Of a DNA stretch of 41,073 nucleotides, positions 8,185 to 16,183 are shown piece after piece. Positions within the stretch are counted from its first letter, which is position 1. Every line of letters starts with the position of its first letter. The notes below the pieces were generated by a model, which had not been told where the DNA came from, ran no database searches, and saw only the letters and a program-made list of their open reading frames with translations. The DNA lies in assembly GCF_000246895.1 (NCBI RefSeq), contig NZ_BAEV01000025.1, forward strand, positions 1 to 41,073, given 5' to 3'. This DNA is from Clostridium arbusti SL206 (GTDB lineage Bacteria; Bacillota; Clostridia; Clostridiales; Clostridiaceae). Made by a program: the position numbers and the translations under genes.

Positions 8185-8361
8185 GCAAGTTCTTAATTCA
8201 GGTGGGGATTCTTTTACCCCATCTGAATTTTAGAACTGCGAATGCATGACTTACTTGGCGTTGGACTCCTACTTGAAGAAAAGCAGAGAACCAAAATCTT
8301 TTTTTTGATTTTGTGTGAATCACTTTCACAGAATGCGTGGGAGACTTACACCAAGTTAGTC
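8185..8361. other. Structured non-coding element (possible IS200/IS605-derived remnant or ncRNA)
   Basis: GCAAGTTCTTAATTCAGG then TGGGG (8185-8207) pairs with CCCCATCTGAATT...AGAACTGC (8217-8239). A second domain is closed by GACTTACTTGG (8248-8258) with CCAAGTTAGTC (8351-8361). It encloses three small hairpins: CTACTT/AAGCAG, CAAAATC/GATTTTG and GTGTGAA/TTTCACA. No ORF. Its GC is higher than its surroundings. The two-domain hairpin layout recalls the ends and guide-RNA region of IS200/IS605 elements, but the assignment is only a guess. Confidence 0.45.
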
Positions 8362-8371
8362 AGGTTAAAAT

Positions 8372-9028
8372 TTATAGTCCTATAACTGTACTTGCTAATT
8401 TCATAAACATACTGTATATCGCTTGTGATGGTATTCCTACAATATAATAAAATATAGATACTCCTCCAATTATAGGAAAAACTAAAACCATAAATATAAT
8501 CAATTGATATCTATACATAGAATCAGCTACATTATAAAAAACTTTTGGAAATAGATCTCTTAAAATATGAAATCCATCGAATCCAGGTATTGGTATTAAA
8601 TTTAATATACACAGCATACAATTTAACTGTGCTGTAATCACAAGTATTTTTAGAATGATACTGGACACATTAAAATCTGGCGCTACCTTAGAAAATATGA
8701 TACTTATAAAAGCAAATACAAAGCCTATAATTAAGTTTGCCAGTGATCCAGCAATTGATACCTTAAGATCATCTTTATAATAATTCTTATAAGCACTAGG
8801 ATTAGTTTGTACTGGTTTAGCCCAACCAAATCCCAATATTAAAATCAATAAAAATCCTATTGGATCTATATGTGCTATTGGGTTCAAAGTAAGTCTACCT
8901 TGAAATTTAGGAGTTTTATCACCTAATCTATCTGCAACAATTGCATGTGCATATTCATGAAAGGTAAAAGCTATTAAAATTCCAGGTATAGATAAAATTA
9001 TATATAAAAGTCGTGATGAATCAAACAA
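8372..9028 (-). CDS. Site-2 protease family (M50) membrane metalloprotease
   Basis: A 218-residue polytopic protein of the compact M50 group (YwhC-like). HEYAH (residues 24-28) inside the first hydrophobic segment supplies two zinc ligands and the catalytic Glu, and NLIPIPGFDG (143-152) supplies the third ligand, Asp151. LTLNPIAHIDPIG and GFGWAKPV are typical of the group. It should cut substrates within the membrane; the substrate is unknown and no PDZ domain is present. The TTG start lies 7 bases after GGGAGG. It is followed by the structured element and a hairpin, so it is probably monocistronic. Confidence 0.88.
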   Translation of the reverse strand: MFDSSRLLYIILSIPGILIAFTFHEYAHAIVADRLGDKTPKFQGRLTLNPIAHIDPIGFLLILILGFGWAKPVQTNPSAYKNYYKDDLKVSIAGSLANLIIGFVFAFISIIFSKVAPDFNVSSIILKILVITAQLNCMLCILNLIPIPGFDGFHILRDLFPKVFYNVADSMYRYQLIIFMVLVFPIIGGVSIFYYIVGIPSQAIYSMFMKLASTVIGL

Positions 9029-9114
9029 GAATATTCCTCCCTTTAAATTTTTAGTTATATTCTATAATTATACCAAACTTTTGATGAACATATAATACTT
9101 ATTAAAAAATAATT

Positions 9115-9142
9115 AAAGACGTCTATATTAAATGACGCCTTT
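9115..9142 (-). terminator. Terminator of the glycosidase/propeller operon
   Basis: On the minus strand AAAGGCGTC (9134-9142) pairs with GACGTCTTT (9115-9123), followed by AATTATTTTTT. It lies 17 bases beyond the last gene of the four-gene cluster. Confidence 0.65.
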
Positions 9143-9158
9143 ATAGGTATTTTTAATT

Positions 9159-10184
9159 TTATTTATAAATTGTCTTTTGCAATTTACCATTTTCATTAGA
9201 AATCACTACTTTATCAGTCATCTGAAGTAAATTTCCACTGTAACTAGTAATTTTATTGCCTTTTAAAGATTGAATCTGTCCCTTTAGATTGCTGTTAACA
9301 TATACTTCTCCCGCTTCTGATACATATATATCATTAGCATCACAAGGTTCGGAAACATTTAATACCTGCCACTGATCAGTATGATCCTGTGGACTTCCAT
9401 AATATATCTTATCTATCTTACCATTAGTAACACTACCTATATAAATATTGTCATTATTGTCACAACCCAATATAGTAGGATTAGGCACATCTTTAAAAAT
9501 TATACTATGGTCTTTATTTGTGGTCTCTATAGTGTGATTATCAGCATCTTCATAAATCAATTCATCTTCATGAGGAAGAATCTTAATATTTCCTAAGTTT
9601 GAAACTGTAGTAATTTTATTTACTTCATTCATAGCATTTACTTCATAGGTATCGTTTCTCTCAGAATTTCTTTTCACTTTAACAAACATAAGATTAGTTA
9701 TAGGAGAAACTTCAATATCCTGTATTTCTGATTGCTTATCTGACCAAGTTAGCTTCTCTATATTGTCTTTTACATCTTTACTCGAATCATAATATTTCAA
9801 TTCAATATTACCCTTATAACTAGAAGTTGGTTTCTCAGCTAATATTATTCTATGTCTATCTGGAAGCCACTGATATAGGGATATTTTATTTCCCTCTGCT
9901 GGAACTACACTCTTTTCTTGTCCATTAAGAGTATTAACTACCTTAAGAACTTCACCTTGATAATAAGAAATATAATTTCCGTCATAAGAAGCTTTTATCT
10001 GCTCAGCATCACTAGGTATATTTATAGTTATTTCTGACTTTTTAAGTGCTTTAACTTCAATTTTTTTTGTTTGAAAATAAGTTTCTGTTTTTAAATAATT
10101 CTTATTAATATAATACAATACACCAAATTGTACTGCTAAAGATATACATATCCATACAGTCATATGCTTTAGTATTCTGCTCAT
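9159..10184 (-). CDS. Membrane-anchored propeller-like protein (module copy 2)
   Basis: A 341-residue protein I do not recognise beyond its architecture. An N-terminal membrane segment (about residues 11-30) is followed by an extracytoplasmic region. Recurring short beta motifs such as GNYISYYQGEVLKVVN, DNNDNIYIGSV and GEVYVNSNLKG suggest a beta-propeller fold. Its paralogue at 11316-12344 shares the layout, including KIYYG followed by a Trp. ATG at 10184 follows AGGAGG. It begins 10 bases after the stop of the NAGPA gene upstream and is clearly cotranscribed. It may partner the glycosidase at the cell surface, by inference from conserved pairing only. Confidence 0.65.
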   Translation of the reverse strand: MSRILKHMTVWICISLAVQFGVLYYINKNYLKTETYFQTKKIEVKALKKSEITINIPSDAEQIKASYDGNYISYYQGEVLKVVNTLNGQEKSVVPAEGNKISLYQWLPDRHRIILAEKPTSSYKGNIELKYYDSSKDVKDNIEKLTWSDKQSEIQDIEVSPITNLMFVKVKRNSERNDTYEVNAMNEVNKITTVSNLGNIKILPHEDELIYEDADNHTIETTNKDHSIIFKDVPNPTILGCDNNDNIYIGSVTNGKIDKIYYGSPQDHTDQWQVLNVSEPCDANDIYVSEAGEVYVNSNLKGQIQSLKGNKITSYSGNLLQMTDKVVISNENGKLQKTIYK

Positions 10185-10194
10185 TGGTTTCCTC

Positions 10195-11229
10195 CTAGTT
10201 CTCAACATAGACAACTGAAGGTACATATCTTTCACCAACAGCATCACAAGGATTATTTATAACGTCGCCATTATAGTACATTGTAGTTGATGAACCACCA
10301 TCTAAATTTATAGCATTTACAGCTCCATATTGCAACATAGCAGTTCTCACATCCTCATAAGTAGCACCAGCACTTTTTAATTGTCTTCCATCTATAACTA
10401 ATAGAAGCATAGACCCATCTTTTCTCTGCCCCACTGCAGTTCTTGGAGCGATTCCACCTTCTTGATCTATAACTTGAGGTTTACTATTCAGTACTAGTAC
10501 AGGACCAAAGGAAATAGCATCTGTAACCTTATTTTCCTTTAAATCATTAATACTATAGTTTCCAACTAATAATTTACCATCTGCATCAATCCCCATAGTT
10601 GGTACTTTTTGCGATAAATTTCCTGAATTATTAGATACTATCTTACCCTTAGACATTAAAATACCTATAGGTTTTCCTCCTGTACCAGTATATTTAGAAT
10701 TTCCAGAGGAAGACTCGTCACTAAAGCCACCTCCATTTATTGCAGCTATAGCATTATTTTCTTCAGCAATCACACTAGTACATTGACCTTCTTTTCCAAG
10801 ATTTTTAGTATACCCTACTTTAACTCTAGTTGGATCATGTATGACTAGCATATATCCCTTAAATTTTTTTCCGTCTACATCATATCTCTCTATATTTGTA
10901 TCATTTTTGTGTTCTACATTTATTTCATTTACATTTATTTTTTCAGTACCTTGTCCTAATTTTTGATTAGCTACATCAGTATTGGTTAATTTATTTATAT
11001 CTACATCAGACAAAAACCATTTTGCTACATACTGATGTCTACCAGAAGTCATTAATGCACCAACCACTGTCTTTTTAACATTATTAAAAGGTCCATAGAA
11101 AACTATAAACACTAAAGTAATAAATGTAAAAATAATTTCAAATACAATGAATGCTATTGAATATTTCAATTTCCCTAATCTATTTCTATTTTTATCTTTA
11201 GTTTCTTTTCCTATTTTGGAATTTGACAT
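10195..11229 (-). CDS. Phosphodiester glycosidase (NAGPA-domain) membrane protein (module copy 2)
   Basis: A 344-residue protein with a cytoplasmic basic N-terminus, a membrane segment (about 23-46) and an exported NAGPA/DUF2233 domain. Family motifs are GYMLVIHDPTRVKVGY, AAINGGGFSD, APRTAVGQRKDGSMLLLVIDGRQ (key residues RTAVG and DGR) and INLDGGSSTTMYY. The domain cleaves GlcNAc-phosphodiester bonds in the mammalian uncovering enzyme. Bacterial members are linked to exopolysaccharide or wall phosphodiester sugars; the substrate here is unknown. ATG at 11229 has AAAGGATAG upstream. It is paralogous to 12367-13443. Confidence 0.82.
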   Translation of the reverse strand: MSNSKIGKETKDKNRNRLGKLKYSIAFIVFEIIFTFITLVFIVFYGPFNNVKKTVVGALMTSGRHQYVAKWFLSDVDINKLTNTDVANQKLGQGTEKINVNEINVEHKNDTNIERYDVDGKKFKGYMLVIHDPTRVKVGYTKNLGKEGQCTSVIAEENNAIAAINGGGFSDESSSGNSKYTGTGGKPIGILMSKGKIVSNNSGNLSQKVPTMGIDADGKLLVGNYSINDLKENKVTDAISFGPVLVLNSKPQVIDQEGGIAPRTAVGQRKDGSMLLLVIDGRQLKSAGATYEDVRTAMLQYGAVNAINLDGGSSTTMYYNGDVINNPCDAVGERYVPSVVYVEN

Positions 11230-11315
11230 TCTATCTATCCTTTCTAAGCAAACTATAAACTATATTCTACTATAGATAGACAAATTTTTAAATAGAGTTC
11301 ATCATTAATTTACTT

Positions 11316-12344
11316 TTAGAAGGATTTTATTGTCAATTTATTGTCTATTGTGGAAATTATTGAGTCATTATTCATCTCAACAAAATTACCTTCATAAGTA
11401 TTTTTTTTATTATTACTTATGTCTGTAACTGTTTCTTGATCTTTATTAACTACATATATGTTTCCATTTGAACTTACAACAACATCAGCAGTGTTTATCA
11501 GGCTGCTTGTAGATACTTCTTTCCAAGAAGAAGTATTTTCTGTAAGTTTTCCATAATAAATTTTATTGATTGTTAATTTTCCAACACCTATGTAGAAGTT
11601 ATCATTATCATCTGCTCCAAGAAGTGAAATCCTTGAAATTCCATTTAAACTTATTGTTCTTTTAGGTGAATAATTGCTATGTATCCCTCCATATTGTGAA
11701 TCTTCATACACTAGTTGATCATCATTGGATGCAACTGCTATGTTTCCAACATTTGTAGTTACTGTACTAACTCTAGTAAGTGTTTCATTTCTATCTATTC
11801 TATATATTCTGGCTATGGATTTACTATAAGTTATTTTTGCATATAATACTCCTGTCAATTCGGAAATTTGAAAATCTACATCTTGACCTGCCGGCATTGA
11901 GTTTTCTCTTTTGTTTTCATAGTCATATATTCCTGCTTTGGACTGCTTTTCAGCATCATAATAAAAAAACTTTATTGTATTGCTATTAACCTTTTCCGCT
12001 ATAATCATCCTACTTGTACCTGGTACCCATTTATATGATAAACACTTTATTCCACTAGAAAAATTTATCTTTCTTTCTTTTCCAGTAGTAGTGTCAACTA
12101 CTTTTACAAGTCCGTTAGACATATATGCAGTATAAGTAAAGTCATCAGATAGTGATATATTCTTATCTGTACTATCAAAGGTCACATTAGGTTTTATTTG
12201 CTTTTTTTTATCTACGCTATCTATCTTTGTAACTTTTATACTTCCTTCTGGAGAAAAATAAAATTTATCTAAAAATAAATAAAGCGAACATTGTAAAATT
12301 AGTGAAATAATAATCCATGTAAAAATTCTCTTAGAAGTTCTCAC
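11316..12344 (-). CDS. Membrane-anchored propeller-like protein (module copy 1)
   Basis: A 342-residue paralogue of the protein at 9159-10184. It has a membrane segment at about residues 9-27, then an exported domain with beta-repeat motifs: DDFTYTAYMSNGLVKVVDTTTG, GADDNDNFYIGVGKLTINKIYYG and SNGNIYVVNKD (key elements are the Asp-rich DDND turn and KIYYG). No catalytic motif is visible. GTG start at 12344, preceded by GAGGAGG. The gene begins 22 bases after the NAGPA gene stop. Function unknown; its fixed pairing with a NAGPA protein in both modules implies a joint role. Confidence 0.65.
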   Translation of the reverse strand: MRTSKRIFTWIIISLILQCSLYLFLDKFYFSPEGSIKVTKIDSVDKKKQIKPNVTFDSTDKNISLSDDFTYTAYMSNGLVKVVDTTTGKERKINFSSGIKCLSYKWVPGTSRMIIAEKVNSNTIKFFYYDAEKQSKAGIYDYENKRENSMPAGQDVDFQISELTGVLYAKITYSKSIARIYRIDRNETLTRVSTVTTNVGNIAVASNDDQLVYEDSQYGGIHSNYSPKRTISLNGISRISLLGADDNDNFYIGVGKLTINKIYYGKLTENTSSWKEVSTSSLINTADVVVSSNGNIYVVNKDQETVTDISNNKKNTYEGNFVEMNNDSIISTIDNKLTIKSF

Positions 12345-12366
12345 CGTATAATCCTCCTCATTTATT

Positions 12367-13443
12367 TTACTTTACGTATATGGCTGTTGGTATTGGTCTT
12401 TCACCAAATTTATCACTTGGATTGTTTTGCACGCTTCCGTTATAATATAAAGTAGTTGAGGCTCCTCCATCAAGGTTAACTGCATTTAATGCTCCTTGGT
12501 CCTTCATAACCCTTTGTACGTCTGAAATAGTGGCTCCCATTTGAAGTCCTTGCCTTCCGTCAATAGTTAGAAGAAGTATTGATCCATCTGCTCTTTGTCC
12601 AATAGCAGTTCTTGGATTAGCTCCCTGAGTATCTATGGCTCTTCCGTTACTATCTCTAGTCTGAACTGTTCCATTTAATATAAGTGTTGGTCCAAAGCAT
12701 ATTGCCTCCTTAACTCCATTCTTTAATAGTTCATTAACACTGTGATCACCAACTACTAAATGTCCATCTTTAGTAATACCGGCCACACCTATCATCTTTT
12801 GATTATAATTTACATCTTCCTTTGGATAAATAAGTTTACCGCCAGAAATTATTATACCTGTAGGTAAAGCTCCAGTTCCAGTCCAAGTGGCTGTAGAATT
12901 TTTGCCCTTATCTTGGAATCCTCCCCCATTTATTGCTCCTATGGCGTTATTGTTTTTAGCTATCTGACTGGTTTTTTCACCTACAGTTCCAAGCTTAGAT
13001 GAATAACCAATTTTAACTCTTGTAGGATCATGAACTACAAGCATTAACCCAGTAAATTTTCTTCCATCAACCTTTTCTAATTCTATGCTACTATCATGTC
13101 CTCCAATTTTTATCTTTTTCAAATCTTCTTCTAATGAAGTAATTGGACTAGCATTCCCATTGCTACTATCATCGCTATAAAGTATATCATTAATCTGTTT
13201 TTTGGATAAAAAAAGTGTAGCAATGTATTGACTCTTAAATGTACTCATAGCAGTACCTACTATTGTCTTTTTTAGTGTAGCGAATGGTCCATAAAAAACT
13301 ATTAAAGGAGCAGTAGCAATACTAAAGACCAGTTGAAAAATTATAAAGTATATTAAAAGCTTAAATCTTTTAGTTTTTTTCACTCCCTTTTTATTATTTC
13401 TATTTCTTCTTAAATTTGATTCATTACTAATTCCATTTTTCAT
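12367..13443 (-). CDS. Phosphodiester glycosidase (NAGPA-domain) membrane protein (module copy 1)
   Basis: A 358-residue protein. Residues 1-26 are strongly basic, 27-51 hydrophobic, and the rest is an exported NAGPA/DUF2233 domain. Motifs are LMLVVHDPTRVKIGYS, IGAINGGGFQDKG, NPRTAIGQRADGS, LLTIDGRQ and VNLDGGASTTLYYNG. It is the first gene of the four-gene minus-strand cluster, with ribosome site GAGGT 7 bases before the ATG. Two tandem NAGPA-propeller pairs follow one another with 10-86 base gaps, consistent with one operon. The chemistry is inferred from the family; possible targets are phosphodiester-linked sugars on wall polymers or secreted polysaccharide. Confidence 0.82.
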   Translation of the reverse strand: MKNGISNESNLRRNRNNKKGVKKTKRFKLLIYFIIFQLVFSIATAPLIVFYGPFATLKKTIVGTAMSTFKSQYIATLFLSKKQINDILYSDDSSNGNASPITSLEEDLKKIKIGGHDSSIELEKVDGRKFTGLMLVVHDPTRVKIGYSSKLGTVGEKTSQIAKNNNAIGAINGGGFQDKGKNSTATWTGTGALPTGIIISGGKLIYPKEDVNYNQKMIGVAGITKDGHLVVGDHSVNELLKNGVKEAICFGPTLILNGTVQTRDSNGRAIDTQGANPRTAIGQRADGSILLLTIDGRQGLQMGATISDVQRVMKDQGALNAVNLDGGASTTLYYNGSVQNNPSDKFGERPIPTAIYVK

Positions 13444-13637
13444 ATTTGTACCTCATAAAAATTTTTTTTAACATATAACTTATATTTTACAACATTTCAG
13501 AAAATTTTTCATTTAAAAATTGTATATTTTTTGTAACTTAACTAGTAACTATCTAATATTTATCTTTAAAATCTAATTAAATATCCATTTCTAAAAATAG
13601 GCATATATGTACAATATATATTTAAAATAATATAAAA

Positions 13638-13674
13638 GCCTATTTAGTTAAATTAGACTCATAACTAAATAGGC
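13638..13674 (-). terminator. Terminator downstream of the PhoH gene
   Basis: A perfect 13-bp stem (GCCTATTTAGTTA at 13638-13650 with 13662-13674). On the minus strand TTTTATATTATTTT follows. It lies beyond repeat C, so that repeat would be in the phoH 3' UTR. Between 13444 and 13637 I see only AT-rich sequence upstream of the glycosidase operon. Confidence 0.6.
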
Positions 13675-13689
13675 ATGTTAATTCCCATT

Positions 13690-13849
13690 AGGCATATTCA
13701 AATAAATAACTAGTCAGTATGCTAGCCTATTTTGAATCCTACTGCGTCAGCAGAACCCTCAGATAGCCCAACTATCTTCGGAACCTGCTTCCTTGCTCAA
13801 TTCAAAATATTCGTCGCATCTTTGACTTACTATTTATTTTCACATGCCT
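13690..13849 (-). repeat. 160-bp hairpin repeat, copy C
   Basis: Same 160-bp length as A and B but opposite orientation, 42 bases beyond the stop of the PhoH-family gene. Read on the minus strand the tip hairpin is AGATAG/CTATCT, where copy A has TGATAG/CTATCA. This is a paired change that keeps the stem. The tandem G.A near the ends is preserved. Confidence 0.9.
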
Positions 13850-13891
13850 TAATAAAATTTCATAAATATTATATTTACATATTGAAGTTAT

Positions 13892-15268
13892 TTACAATCG
13901 TTTAGATGCTTCAAAAGCAAGTGGTGATCTCTCACATTCATCAAATTTCAAAGTAACTTGATAGCATATTTTGCTTCCTTTCATTTTCTCTGCCGCATAA
14001 CATAATCCGTTAGATCGTGAATCCAAAAATGGTTGGTCAATCTGATCTGGATCTCCAATGAGTATAAGTTTAGTTCCTTCTCCTACTCTTGTTATAATAG
14101 CTTTAACTTGCTTTGGTGATAAGTTTTGAGCCTCATCTACTATAACCCAATTTTTTAGTATTGATCTACCTCTAAGATAGGCTACAGCTTCTGTTGTTAT
14201 TATTCTTCTGTCAAAGAGTTCTTTTACCTTATCATTTAATTCTCCTTCATTCTTGTATCTTTCATTTTCATCTGAATCCACAAGTATTTCTAGATTATCA
14301 AAGATAGGTCTCATAAATGGCGATATTTTATCCTGTTCTGATCCTGGTAAATAGCCTATATCTTCATCCATAGTTACATTTGGTCTACATACAAGTATTC
14401 TTCTATACTGAACATCGCTCTCTTCTAGTATTTTGTATAGCCCTGCTGCCAAGGAAAATAATGTTTTGGCAGTTCCTGCCGGTCCCTTTATTATTACAAG
14501 TGGCGCCTTATCCGCATCCGTATATAGAGATTCTAGCATGAATTTTTGTCCTACATTCCTTGTAGTAAGTCCTAAGGGTTTCATTTCTGTATATTTAAGT
14601 GGAACTACTAATTTACCATCAAACCTACCCAGCGCTGTCTGTTTAGCATTATCCATTGAATGAATTATAACAAATTGATTAATATAGAGTTCTGGCTTAT
14701 AATACTGCTCAGTATCATAAGAATAGCTTAACAGATTACTTGAATCCAAAAATTTATTTTTAAAAAAATCTTCCAATTTTTCTGAAGGAACATAGACATC
14801 AATTCTTCCTGTATACTGGCTATCATATTCAGGTACTACCTTCTCATAGAAATCCTCTACATTTACCCCTACACAATCCCCTTTTATTCTTTCAAATATA
14901 TCCTTACTAATTAAATAGACATCTTCACCTTGCTCTTTAAGAGCTTTACATACCTGTACTATTCTATTATCAGGCTTAGATTTGTCCCAACTTTCAGGTA
15001 TTTGTGTATCATGATGATTCATCTCTACCCTAAGCTTACCTCCCCCTGGAAGCTCTATTCCCTCACTTATATTACCTTCTTTTCTTAATTTATCTAATAT
15101 TCTTGCAGCATGTCTTGCATTAGCTCCTAAATCATTTTTATCTTTTTTAAATGAATCTAATTCTTCAAGAACTACCTCTGGAATAACCACATCATTATCT
15201 GCAAAAGAAGTTATTGCCCCTGGAGAATAGAGGATAACATTTGTATCCAATACATAGGTACGCTTCAA
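13892..15268 (-). CDS. PIN domain-PhoH family ATPase (YlaK-like)
   Basis: A 458-residue protein with an N-terminal PIN nuclease domain (about 1-140; acidic residues in VLDTNVIL with Asp8, and VVLEELDSFK) and a C-terminal PhoH P-loop domain. Walker A is GPAGTAKT (about 262-269) and the Walker B-like motif is VIVDEAQNLSPKQ. Such PIN-PhoH proteins are predicted RNA-cleaving or unwinding ATPases. TTG at 15268 is chosen because GGGGGAG precedes it by 6 bases and the KRTYVLDTN start is typical; the frame stays open 35 codons further without comparable signals. It is divergent from perR across a long AT-rich leader. It is distinct from the shorter PhoH of the era region. Confidence 0.85.
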   Translation of the reverse strand: MKRTYVLDTNVILYSPGAITSFADNDVVIPEVVLEELDSFKKDKNDLGANARHAARILDKLRKEGNISEGIELPGGGKLRVEMNHHDTQIPESWDKSKPDNRIVQVCKALKEQGEDVYLISKDIFERIKGDCVGVNVEDFYEKVVPEYDSQYTGRIDVYVPSEKLEDFFKNKFLDSSNLLSYSYDTEQYYKPELYINQFVIIHSMDNAKQTALGRFDGKLVVPLKYTEMKPLGLTTRNVGQKFMLESLYTDADKAPLVIIKGPAGTAKTLFSLAAGLYKILEESDVQYRRILVCRPNVTMDEDIGYLPGSEQDKISPFMRPIFDNLEILVDSDENERYKNEGELNDKVKELFDRRIITTEAVAYLRGRSILKNWVIVDEAQNLSPKQVKAIITRVGEGTKLILIGDPDQIDQPFLDSRSNGLCYAAEKMKGSKICYQVTLKFDECERSPLAFEASKRL

Positions 15269-15300
15269 AAAAACTCCCCCTTTCAAATTCACCCAATAGT

Positions 15301-15349
15301 TTATCTCATGATCACCTCCATAGTTATACAATCTTCTAAAAGAAGATTG
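15301..15349 (-). other. phoH leader: hairpin and two-codon ORF
   Basis: On the minus strand a perfect hairpin (15329-15337 with 15341-15349) is followed by the very strong ribosome site GGAGGTGATC and ATG AGA TAA (15301-15309), a Met-Arg minigene about 33 bases before the phoH start codon. It could be chance, or a translational leader. Confidence 0.35.
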
Positions 15350-15414
15350 TTGGAGTAATCTTAGATAATTCATCTAAACTTAATGAGCTATATAATTCTC
15401 AGTAAACAAGATTA

Positions 15415-15467
15415 ATTAATAATATAAATAACATCTATTAATATTATATGTTATTTATATTATTAAT
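15415..15467. repeat. Perfect 20-bp inverted repeat
   Basis: ATTAATAATATAAATAACAT (15415-15434) is perfectly repeated inverted at 15448-15467 around a 13-base loop. Almost entirely A/T. It lies between divergent phoH and perR, where no terminator is needed. Confidence 0.7.
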
Positions 15468-15591
15468 GTAGTAATTAAATGTTAATTGATTTATATTAAA
15501 TTAAAATTTTTAAATATCTCTTATAGTAATATATGCGAATACTTCATTCCATATATTATCATATTTACATATATATAATAAAAATATTCTT

Positions 15592-15620
15592 TTGACAAGT
15601 GATAATCTTTATTATATAAT
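15592..15620 (+). promoter_or_regulatory. perR promoter with possible operator
   Basis: Consensus TTGACA (15592-15597), a 17-base spacer and TATAAT (15615-15620). The spacer contains ATAAT-CTTT-ATTAT, an imperfect Per/Fur-box-like inverted repeat that could allow autoregulation. On the other strand TTGTCA (15593-15598) with TATATA (15570-15575) could start a long phoH leader from the same spot. Confidence 0.7.
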
Positions 15621-15650
15621 ATAGCTAATTAAAAAGTAAGGATGGTGCTT

Positions 15651-16085
15651 ATGAACAGCATAACAAATATTTTTAGAGAAAAGAAATTAAAATTAACGCC
15701 TCAACGTATAGCAGTATATAAATATCTTCAGTCAACAAAAGAGCATCCTTCTGCTGAAACTATATACAAAGCTTTGCAAACAGATTATCCTACTATGAGT
15801 TTAGCTACAGTTTATAAAGCACTTAAAACACTTGCAGAAGTAAATCTAGTTATTGAATTAAATGTTGGTGAGGGCAACTTTAGATATGATAGCAATGTAT
15901 CCTCTCATCCTCACATACAGTGCATCTGTTGTGGTAGAGTTGATGATGTAGAAAATGTAAACTTTACAGATTTAAATAGCAAAATCAGTGAATTCACTGA
16001 TTTTGAAGTCCTAACAAATAGAGTTTATTTTTATGGCATTTGTAAGAATTGCAAGGATCATGTTATTAATCAGCATGCTCAATAA
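15651..16085 (+). CDS. perR: Fur-family peroxide-responsive repressor PerR
   Basis: A 144-residue Fur-family regulator with an N-terminal winged helix (LTPQRIAVYKYL; SLATVYKALKTL as recognition helix) and a C-terminal dimer domain. Structural zinc ligands are the two CxxC pairs (Cys91/Cys94 and Cys131/Cys134). The regulatory metal site shows His32, Asp80 in RYD, His86, His88 and an Asp near 98-99. The RYD Asp at that position favours PerR over Fur or Zur. It represses oxidative-stress genes until peroxide oxidises the iron-bound histidines. ATG at 15651 is 7 bases after AAGGATGG; the ATG at 15642 lies within that site and is rejected. Followed by its own terminator. Confidence 0.85.
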   Translation: MNSITNIFREKKLKLTPQRIAVYKYLQSTKEHPSAETIYKALQTDYPTMSLATVYKALKTLAEVNLVIELNVGEGNFRYDSNVSSHPHIQCICCGRVDDVENVNFTDLNSKISEFTDFEVLTNRVYFYGICKNCKDHVINQHAQ

Positions 16086-16099
16086 TCATTCTTTACCTT

Positions 16100-16136
16100 A
16101 GATTGTATAATTATTATTATACAATCTATTTTTTTA
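16100..16136 (+). terminator. perR terminator
   Basis: AGATTGTATAAT (16100-16111) pairs perfectly with 16116-16127 around a 4-base loop, followed by ATTTTTTT. Confidence 0.85.
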
Positions 16137-16183
16137 TAATAAGTTATTATACTTCATCATATATTTTTTATGAGGTGATTTAT

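Noticed and set aside
16103-16183. N-terminal extension of the VCBS-like protein
   Set aside because: The open frame covers the perR terminator and a strong Shine-Dalgarno serves the ATG at 16184.
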